This document shows, in pieces, positions 26,043-33,300 of a stretch of 64,000 nt of DNA. Source of the DNA: Thermofilum uzonense (lineage in GTDB: Archaea > Thermoproteota > Thermoprotei > Thermofilales > Thermofilaceae); NCBI RefSeq assembly GCF_000993805.1, contig NZ_CP009961.1:1106453-1170452 (forward strand), read 5' to 3'. The translations under genes and the position numbers were made by a program. Within the stretch, counting starts at the first letter, position 1, and the number at the start of each line of letters is the position of its first letter. The notes beneath the pieces are model-generated. The model saw only the letters and a program-made list of their open reading frames with translations. It was not told where the DNA came from and did no database searches.

Positions 26043-26514
26043 AGATTATACACCTCACTTTTTCAATTTTTTTCTCTATCTCTACTACATGAGTGCCCAG
26101 CCAATAAATTTGTCCACATCCTGTGCACATGTAAAACTCGTTATATGTGTCCCTGACCTTGAGGGGAATATTATCCTTAATTTGCTCCTTATCAACCTTG
26201 ACTAGGGGGGCTCCACACAACGAACATAACGCCTTCTCCGGGTTAAATTCTGGCTTGATATCCAGCCTTGAAAGAACCCAGGCCAGTACGTCCTCCTCGG
26301 GACCATCTGGAACGAGTAGAGCTTTTATGTTTTTCCTGATAAGCTCCCGATAAAGGACCTTGTCTCGGGTAAGGAAAACCGCTTTATTATGCGTCGCGAG
26401 GAAAAGCTTAATTTCTGCGTCCTTAAAGTCCCTGAGATAGATTGTCCTGACCCCAAGGAGCCTCAACCATCTTGATAGTTTACCGAGCATCCCATCAGCC
26501 ACTACTTCTAGCAA
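26023..26514 (-). CDS. Mut7-C RNase domain protein with zinc ribbon
   Basis: Small predicted RNase of 163 residues (Mut7-C, PIN-like fold). It begins VVADGMLGKLSRWLRLLG with the first catalytic aspartate, followed by DFKDAEI and FLTRDK, which supply further acidic residues. The C-terminal zinc ribbon is CSLCG...CTGCGQIYW. The frame is open to 26604, but the TTG at 26514 is preferred. It is preceded by GGTGG at a normal distance, and the family starts right at the DGML motif. It overlaps both neighbours by 20 bases, indicating tight coupling in the operon. Confidence 0.85.
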   Translation of the reverse strand: MLEVVADGMLGKLSRWLRLLGVRTIYLRDFKDAEIKLFLATHNKAVFLTRDKVLYRELIRKNIKALLVPDGPEEDVLAWVLSRLDIKPEFNPEKALCSLCGAPLVKVDKEQIKDNIPLKVRDTYNEFYMCTGCGQIYWLGTHVVEIEKKIEKVRCIIYGKTIC

Positions 26515-27214
26515 GACTGGAACCACCCGTATACGCCGACAAGAATTTTTGCAGTGCTGAAGAATCAAAGAGGAATACATCGTCTCCGAAGTCAGCGTAG
26601 ACAATGGAGTACTTCCTGAGACTCTCCATTGGTTCCAGTTTCTTCACCGTATAAACGTCCAAGAACTGACCAGCTATCTTGGATACGGAGACCGTGCCGC
26701 TCAGCACTTCAGTTCTACCGACTCTCAGTGCATAATGAGCTAAGTCTGGAACTGTGAGTATATTCACTACCTGACCTCTATGACAGATGGGGAGGACTAG
26801 GGCGTTTGTTTCGTTGAAGGCTCGATAAGCGGTTGTTACCTTCGAGTTGCATTTTAAACATGGTAGCCTGAAGGGTTTTAGTTTCGAGATTAGAACCTGA
26901 ATGCTAATTAATCCGCTAGCAAGCATCCAGGATACTAGGGATCGAGGAGTATAAGCTCTCCCAGTCTTGCGGAGTACCAGATAGTATCCCTTCGAGACAC
27001 GATGCAATGCTGTTGAAAAGCCCGGTGTTGAGCTTATGAAGGATATATTGGTTTTTAATCTGCGTCCCGTGGTAAAGTGGTGTAGAGAATGAAGCGGGAG
27101 ATATGTCCCCTTTATTTTTGCTACCAGGCTTTTAAAGCCCTCTTGATGCATGATCCCAAATGCTTCCTCGGGGCTTTCAGCCGTTAAAACGCCTTCGCTA
27201 TAGTCGGCTTTCAA
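26495..27214 (-). CDS. Uncharacterised protein within the RqcH operon
   Basis: Protein of about 239 residues that I do not recognise. It has one CxxC (LPCLKCNSK, near 120) and a lone cysteine in PICHRG about 30 residues later, which together might hold metal. There are no membrane segments despite a moderately hydrophobic SWMLASGLISIQVLI. The C-terminal half is mixed alpha/beta, with VVNILTVPDLAHYALRVG. The frame is open to 27235, but the TTG at 27214 is better, with GAGGTGG seven bases upstream. It overlaps the end of rqcH and the start of the Mut7-C gene, so it is translationally coupled to both. Confidence 0.65.
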   Translation of the reverse strand: MKADYSEGVLTAESPEEAFGIMHQEGFKSLVAKIKGTYLPLHSLHHFTTGRRLKTNISFISSTPGFSTALHRVSKGYYLVLRKTGRAYTPRSLVSWMLASGLISIQVLISKLKPFRLPCLKCNSKVTTAYRAFNETNALVLPICHRGQVVNILTVPDLAHYALRVGRTEVLSGTVSVSKIAGQFLDVYTVKKLEPMESLRKYSIVYADFGDDVFLFDSSALQKFLSAYTGGSSLARSSG

Positions 27215-29033
27215 CGTTCCGCCACCTCTCCACATGGAATGTTCCTTGTGGCAGTAGCCTCAAGATATCCTCAAGCATTACCTTATACCCGCAGCTATGT
27301 TGAAGGAACTCGTGTATCTTCCTAGCTGTGAGTTCTCTGGAGATCGTACCCGGGGACAATTTTACGTAGCAGTTTCCTTGGGGTTTCTTGAGGGCTGGTA
27401 TGGCTTCGAGCCCGTTACTTCCAACGCCTATAAGGAGTTCTAGTTTTATCCCTCTCAGCCAGTTCCTCTTACCGTATATCATAAAGGCTCCTTTGCCAAG
27501 GTACTCGCCGCTAGGGGCTTTTTTAGACACCTGGCTTCCTGGAACCCAGTACACGTCCATTGTTAGCAGTCCAGCCTTCCAAGCGCTACTATAGCTTGCG
27601 GCGAATTGGGCTGCCTCGAGTATGTCCTGTTCAGGAACATCTTTTCCCTCAGTCTTTATAACTACGGCTGGAGCTCCGTGAATGTCCGCGTGTAGGAACA
27701 AGTCGTGCTCATCCATATACCTCCTAACTAGAAGCTCGTTTTGCCCCGCGGATTTCCCGGCTATAACAAGGAAGCCGTTTGTCGTCACGAAGAACCTGAA
27801 ATCCCTATACCAAGGACGACCTGTCTCCTTTGCTATCCTTACAACCACCTTTGTGGGTTGATCATGTCTTACTTCCTGGAGCTCCTGGATTTTGCTTTTA
27901 AGCGACTTGGCCTTCTCGAATAACATCTCAGCGTTGGCGTATGCCGAAATCCTTGCGTTGACGTGAATATCTAGGCCTCCTAGATCCACCTGTATAATCC
28001 ATTTCTCGTGGTTGAACGCCTTGACCTCAGGGAAATCTTTCCTCAAATCGTTCTCTAACTGTTCCCAGGGAATCCTACTCTCACGCATTCTTCTATAGGA
28101 TTCTATAAGTCTTTGAAGCCTAGACGCATGATCCATGACTAGCCTAGCTTCAAGCTCGAGCCTCGCCAATGCTTCTCGAGCCCTCTCCACAGGACTTGCT
28201 TCGATCTCACCTGCGGAGGAGTCCGATAGCATGAGGCTTGCAACGTAAGAGGGAAAATGTTTAGGATATTCTATCTTCTCGAAGCCAGCCTTAAGGTGAA
28301 ATGGCTCAAAAGGGTAGATCAACACTTTGCCCTCGATGGTTGTTTTGAAGCCCTCTTCTTTGCGCTCAATTGATTCGAGGTATATGTTTCTCGCCGTTTC
28401 GACTATGCGTATTATATCCTTTACGTCAATGCCCGGAGAAGCTGTTTCTAAGCCCTGCCTGTAAGCGGCCTCGTATATGAGCTCTGGTGGCAGGGATAAG
28501 GCGTAAGCTAGGGCGGAGATGATGCTTCTTCTCGATAGTCTAGAAGCTAATTCCACTATCTCTGAAGGAGACCTTGAAACGTCGCCTAGCCTGGGTGGGG
28601 GTTTGTAGGGCTCGCCTCTCCTTACCGTTCTGTCCTTCATAGTCTTTTGGGCCGCTGCTGCTTGTATCCTACCTTCGTGGTCTAGGAGTACCACGTTACC
28701 CTCTCTGACCCACTCTAATACAAGGGTGGCCGAGTACAGGTCTAGGGCCAATACTCTGTCCTCGTTAATAATGCTGACTTCGCGGATTCTACGCCCCTCT
28801 ATCTCATGTAGAAGTCTTGAACGAACGGGGTTTTTGAGTTCTATGTCCTCACTTAGAGGGGATACGCCTCGTTTAGGACTAAACAATAGTATACCGTTAG
28901 AGTGCTGTATGACGTAGACCCCCTTGTATTCTAGCGCGCGTTTAATCCTCGAGCCTTCAAGGCTCTCAAGCAGATCCCATATCTTGTAAAGGTCTAGAAC
29001 GCTTACGCTATCCCATCCCAAGCCATAAGCCAC
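27198..29033 (-). CDS. rqcH: RqcH/NEMF-family ribosome quality control protein
   Basis: Archaeal homologue of RqcH/Rqc2/NEMF of 611 residues. In bacteria and eukaryotes this family binds the 50S/60S subunit carrying a stalled peptidyl-tRNA and recruits tRNA to add a C-terminal tail. NFACT-N spans about 1-190 and includes LHEIEGRRIREV. A helical coiled-coil region is near 270-390. The NFACT-R domain at about 410-520 includes WYRDFRFFVTTNGFLVIAGK, HADIHGAPAVV and AAQFAASYSSAWK. It is cotranscribed with RecA-like genes upstream, and with an unknown protein, a Mut7-C RNase and AMMECR1 downstream. A nuclease next to rqcH fits clearance of stalled translation complexes, but this is inference. Confidence 0.92.
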   Translation of the reverse strand: MAYGLGWDSVSVLDLYKIWDLLESLEGSRIKRALEYKGVYVIQHSNGILLFSPKRGVSPLSEDIELKNPVRSRLLHEIEGRRIREVSIINEDRVLALDLYSATLVLEWVREGNVVLLDHEGRIQAAAAQKTMKDRTVRRGEPYKPPPRLGDVSRSPSEIVELASRLSRRSIISALAYALSLPPELIYEAAYRQGLETASPGIDVKDIIRIVETARNIYLESIERKEEGFKTTIEGKVLIYPFEPFHLKAGFEKIEYPKHFPSYVASLMLSDSSAGEIEASPVERAREALARLELEARLVMDHASRLQRLIESYRRMRESRIPWEQLENDLRKDFPEVKAFNHEKWIIQVDLGGLDIHVNARISAYANAEMLFEKAKSLKSKIQELQEVRHDQPTKVVVRIAKETGRPWYRDFRFFVTTNGFLVIAGKSAGQNELLVRRYMDEHDLFLHADIHGAPAVVIKTEGKDVPEQDILEAAQFAASYSSAWKAGLLTMDVYWVPGSQVSKKAPSGEYLGKGAFMIYGKRNWLRGIKLELLIGVGSNGLEAIPALKKPQGNCYVKLSPGTISRELTARKIHEFLQHSCGYKVMLEDILRLLPQGTFHVERWRNVESRL

Positions 29034-29064
29034 AGGTAACTAGGGGTATAGCATCATTAAAAAC

Positions 29065-29601
29065 CTACTCCGAGGGCATAACAATATCGGCCTTGTAGGG
29101 GTGATAGAAGGATAGCGTTATTTTGTCTCCCTCGCGTCGGACGAGGGCTCTATGGGTAAAGTATTCTGCGAAAATGTTTTCCCCAAAACTCTTGGAGTCA
29201 GAACTATAGTTGATGAATATTGAGTTTAATCCCCTGCTGGCTTTATCGAGCGCCAGTGCCAGTAGGGAAGCCACTAGCCCCCATCTCGCCCTGTACTCGA
29301 GGTTAAAAGCGTAGAAAACCCTTGGAACGCTGTCCACCACGATTAGCTTGTAGTTTGCCCCTGCTATAATAGAGAGCAGTTCAAGAGGATCACCGGGCGT
29401 TTGGAATTTAACGTTACGCCATTTTCCCCTTGACCGCCAGGAGGTCTGAGCGTAGTCTATGTAAAGGGTTTCAGTCCCCATTTCTGAGATAAACCTTTGC
29501 ACAGCTTCACGCCGCCCTGAGCCTGACGACCCCGATATTTCAATTACAAAGCCTTGACCGAGAAAGCCTATATCTTGGGGTTTACGCCTCCTCGACACCA
29601 T
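29065..29601 (-). CDS. RecA-superfamily protein with degenerate Walker A
   Basis: Protein of about 178 residues with a RecA/RadA-like core. The P-loop position reads GSSGSGRR (residues 26-33 of the longest frame), where the invariant GKT/GKS lysine is replaced by arginine. Walker B is LIVVDS near 94. ATP hydrolysis is therefore doubtful. RadA paralogs and KaiC-like proteins are the closest families I can name. The gene overlaps its upstream RecA-like neighbour by 20 bases, so the two may form a complex, as Rad51 paralogs do. The ATG at 29601 is chosen over a GTG two codons earlier that lies within the GGTGA site. Confidence 0.65.
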   Translation of the reverse strand: MVSRRRKPQDIGFLGQGFVIEISGSSGSGRREAVQRFISEMGTETLYIDYAQTSWRSRGKWRNVKFQTPGDPLELLSIIAGANYKLIVVDSVPRVFYAFNLEYRARWGLVASLLALALDKASRGLNSIFINYSSDSKSFGENIFAEYFTHRALVRREGDKITLSFYHPYKADIVMPSE

Positions 29602-30334
29602 GTTCACCTATCCTGAAGGTTGCTGTTCCACGCTTCCATGGCGTTGATAGTACCTCTGCCTCTCGAACCACGCCGCGCTTGCGGAGAAGTAGTGTTAGAC
29701 ACGCGTATGTGTCGAGGGCCGCGCCTCCAGCTGGCTTTATACCGTCCGATTGGACAACCTGTCTAGTAGCTATGACCACCGCGCCGGCACGCGCCACGCG
29801 CCAGAGAGAGTAAATAACCTTTGCATAAGCCTCGGTTCTCTCACGTGCACTCAGCGCCTCGGTGCGTACTAGCCGTGTAAGCTCGTCCAGGATTAATAGG
29901 CCTACATCTCCAGCCACGACCTCCTTGAAGGCTTTCTCGAGGAGAACCAACAAGTGTTGTAGACTGTGAGCACGAACATATAGTATGCCAGCCAATACAG
30001 AGCTAGGATCTAGATCCCTAGCAGCGGCCATCATCACGACCCGCTCTGGGGAGAAATCGCCTGTTGTATCGACAAAAACAACGCGGGATCCTAGACCACC
30101 TTGACCGACTGGCTTTTGAGCGTTAACAGCAAGCTGCATACAGAGCTGTGTCTTTCCACTTCCAGCCTCACCAGCTACATCATATAGACAACCCATTTGG
30201 AAGCCTCCATCCAGCAATACGTCTATTGGCCCAACATTACTCTGTAAAACGAGCTTGTGTTGAGGTACAGTATGAGCCTCCATATGTGACACATTCGGGA
30301 GTTGAAGAATTCCCAAAACATCTGAAACATTCAT
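29582..30334 (-). CDS. RadA/Rad51 paralog (RadB/RadC-like ATPase)
   Basis: Protein of 250 residues with a RecA core but without the N-terminal helix-hairpin-helix domain of RadA. This is the hallmark of archaeal RadA paralogs, which modulate homologous recombination. Walker A is GEAGSGKT near 54-61. Walker B is LLILDE near 143. A DTTG strand and a GGAALDTYACLTLLLRKR end region resemble the L2/core end of RadA. A start at M18 (30283) is possible because a TATA-like CTATAT lies immediately before the first ATG. First gene of the six-gene operon running through rqcH to AMMECR1. Confidence 0.8.
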   Translation of the reverse strand: MNVSDVLGILQLPNVSHMEAHTVPQHKLVLQSNVGPIDVLLDGGFQMGCLYDVAGEAGSGKTQLCMQLAVNAQKPVGQGGLGSRVVFVDTTGDFSPERVVMMAAARDLDPSSVLAGILYVRAHSLQHLLVLLEKAFKEVVAGDVGLLILDELTRLVRTEALSARERTEAYAKVIYSLWRVARAGAVVIATRQVVQSDGIKPAGGAALDTYACLTLLLRKRGVVREAEVLSTPWKRGTATFRIGEHGVEEA

Positions 30335-30350
30335 CAGAAGATATAGAAAG

Positions 30351-30382
30351 AAAAAAGGTAAAAAACTATTTTTTTAGTTTTA
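30351..30382 (-). terminator. Hairpin plus U-tracts after the giant surface-protein gene
   Basis: Reading the minus strand after the 1725-residue gene, AAACTA and TAGTTT can pair around an A-rich loop. Two six-T runs follow (30360-30365 and 30351-30356) before the next gene starts at 30334. U-rich tracts are the main archaeal termination signal, so this probably insulates the RecA-like operon from the strong upstream gene. Confidence 0.5.
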
Positions 30383-30397
30383 GAGAGACTAGGCTTC

Positions 30398-33300
30398 TTA
30401 CTTTGCCTGGGTGCCCTCGGCTGGAGCAATGACCTTTGCGAGTCTGCGGCGCCTGTACAGGCTGTACTCGTGGGCGATTATGAAGATCACTAGGACTATC
30501 AGTATGAGGAGCAGTATGAGTCCGAGGAACTCGCTGCTGCTCATCTCCCATCCAGCAATGGTCAGGAAGATGTCGAGCTTTAACTCGAGTGTTGACTCCT
30601 TGCCGCCCGTTACAGTGGCTGTTCCGCTGGCCTCTCTTCCGCCCTTGCTGGCGGTAACAGTGTATGTGCCCTGCGGTATCTCAAGTGTTACTATTCCGCT
30701 AGCGTCTGATGTGAAGCTTCCAACATTCTGTACGGTGACGGTTGCGCCTTCAACGCCTTGTCCCCTGGCGCCAACTACCTTGACGGTGAGCTTTCCGATG
30801 CTTGGGACTGTTATGCCCACAGAGGGTTGCCTGTTTACGCTATCGGAGTAGCCTATGTTGAGGCCCTTCCATGTGACGACGGAGAAGCTAATCTTGCCTG
30901 GTGGTACCTCTTTGACTGTTATGCTTCCGCTGCTGTCGAGAGTATCGCTTATGGTTCTGCCGTCAGGCGTGGTTATCTGAACCGCAGCGTTGGCAAGTGG
31001 TGTGCCGAAGGGTGACGTGAACGTCAGCTGGACGTCGTAGATGTCGAGCTTAACCTGGAAGATCTGCAGGCTGGTCTCAAACCTGCCCTTCTCGATCTTG
31101 ATGCTCTGAGTGGCTATTGTGCCTACGCCGGCGAGGTCTACCTTAACCTGGTAGGCTCCGTGCGGAGCCTGTCCGTGGTCAGCGGGTGTCTCAGGACTGT
31201 ACTTGGCGCTTGCATCAGACGGCCAGCTTACCACGGTGTCCTTTGCGAGCCTCAGTATTACGCTACCGTCTGAGGCTGGTTTGTGTTTAGTTACCACGCT
31301 GTCGGGCCACGTGACGGTAACAGTTATGTTATTGAGTATACTCTGGCTGAGAGACCCTCCTTGGGCGTTGGTCAACACGAGCTTAGCGACATAGACGAAG
31401 GTTTCAAGCGTTGTCCCGCTTCCAGGCGTGTAAAGCCTTGGAGTGTCGTAGTCTGTGACTGTGTCAAAGATCACTATCTCCTTGGGTATCTTGCCCGCTG
31501 CCCTGAGGAGGTAGCTGTCACGCCAGTAGACGAGGAGCTGGTATTTCTGAGTACCAGGCGGGACGTAGAGGATTGTGTTACCGTTGGCGTTAGTGAAGTT
31601 AATGGTGCTTGGATAGGCCTTTGCGTTTGGTTCTCTCAGGTAGGCTGCAACCATGGCGTTCTGCAAGGGCTTGCCTGACCAGTCGAAGACTGTTACAAGT
31701 ATGCCGCTCCACTGGAGTGGGACACAGACTCCGCCGGGCATGTTGTTTGTGAGGTTGAATGTAACCGTGGTGGTGAGGGTGTCAGGGTCTAACACGTTCT
31801 CGGTCTTCAGGTTGTACGGGGATAGTATAGGGTCGAAGTTTAGCTTGGTTGAAAGCGTGTAGTTGAGTCTGCTTACACCCAGGAATGCAAACTTGCCCGT
31901 GAAGACGGGGAGGCTGCCTACAGGAGTGCTGACTGTAGCACCCTTGTCAGGGTAGAACGTAACCGTGCCGTCGGACCCTGTCGTGCCGCTGACTAGGCCT
32001 GACGTGGCGCCGGTTGAGCCGATAACAGTTACTGTTACAGGCTGGTTAGCGAGGCCTACCTGCTGTGAACGGAGGTTGGGGCCTGTGACCTGGACGCAGA
32101 AGCCCTCCATCGCCGTGGTGTACACCACCTTGGCTACACCGCTCCAGTAAGTGACGTTCCATGCTCCGCCAAGCATGTAGTCGTGGTTGTTGCCACGGAA
32201 TGCATTGCCTAGCTTGTACCATGTTGGGCTTGGGCTGCTTATGTCGTTACCGCTCGTAGTGACAAGAGTATTGATACTGTTAGTCGTTATATTGTATGGT
32301 CCAACAAGGTATCCATAAGCAGTACCTACTTCTATTGATCCATACTTGGGGGTATCTGGGACTCCGGGGGTTCCATACTTCTTGCCCGCGAAGACGTATG
32401 CATTGGTTATGTTGGCTCCAAACTTTACTGGTGCATTCTTGACTTTGTGGTTGGGCATCCAGATGGCTACTGGGAGGCTTATCTTGCCGTTGCCCGCAGT
32501 GTCGACGGCGCTCCACGCTATCATGCCGACGCCCAGGGAGGAGGCGTTTGGTTTAACTATAGCGTTGTACCCGCCACTCAGTAGTGACCTCCAGTTGATT
32601 ACATCGTTCCTGACGAGGGTTACGTTGAGGCCGGGTATTAGGCCTTGGCCCAGCTTGCTCACCGTGTAGATGTCGAGGTTGACGACCCAGGTTACGAGTT
32701 GGAGCTTAACGCTGTACCTGCCGCTCCACGCCGGCGCTCCGTAGAACCTGACTATTGGGTGCTCGGTAGCACCGTTCTTCCCGAGTATCCAGGTGTAGTC
32801 GAGCTTGTCGGTTTGTACTAGAGTCTGGGCGCCCGTGGTCTCGTTGAATCTTATCACCTGGGCGCTGATGACGCTGTTATAGTCTAGCGCCGCGCTTGGA
32901 GCCGGCATTGTGAAGCTGTAGTTGTAGACCATCACGCCTCCATACCATACTTTGAAGCTGTAGCTGGCCCCGGCGATGAAGAGGTGCGGGTAGTTGCTGT
33001 TGTCCCACTGGGTCCCGGTGAACTTGAACCTTGCCTCGCTTATGCCGTTGCCCCATGGCTTGCCAGCGTTGTTTGTAGCGTTGAAGATCTGGTAGGTCAC
33101 GCTTATGGATGGCCAGCAGAGACAGCCAGGGCCTCCCTGGCAGACTTGCGTTACATTATAGGATATTGCATTGTAAGTATCGTTGAGGGCCACGATTACG
33201 GGGGCTGTGCCGTTGCTCGTGGGCAGCTCTTTGAGTATGTTCCCAGCGTGGTCTACAGCCTCGAGCGTGAAGCTGAAGACCCATGCTGGGATGTCTATCG

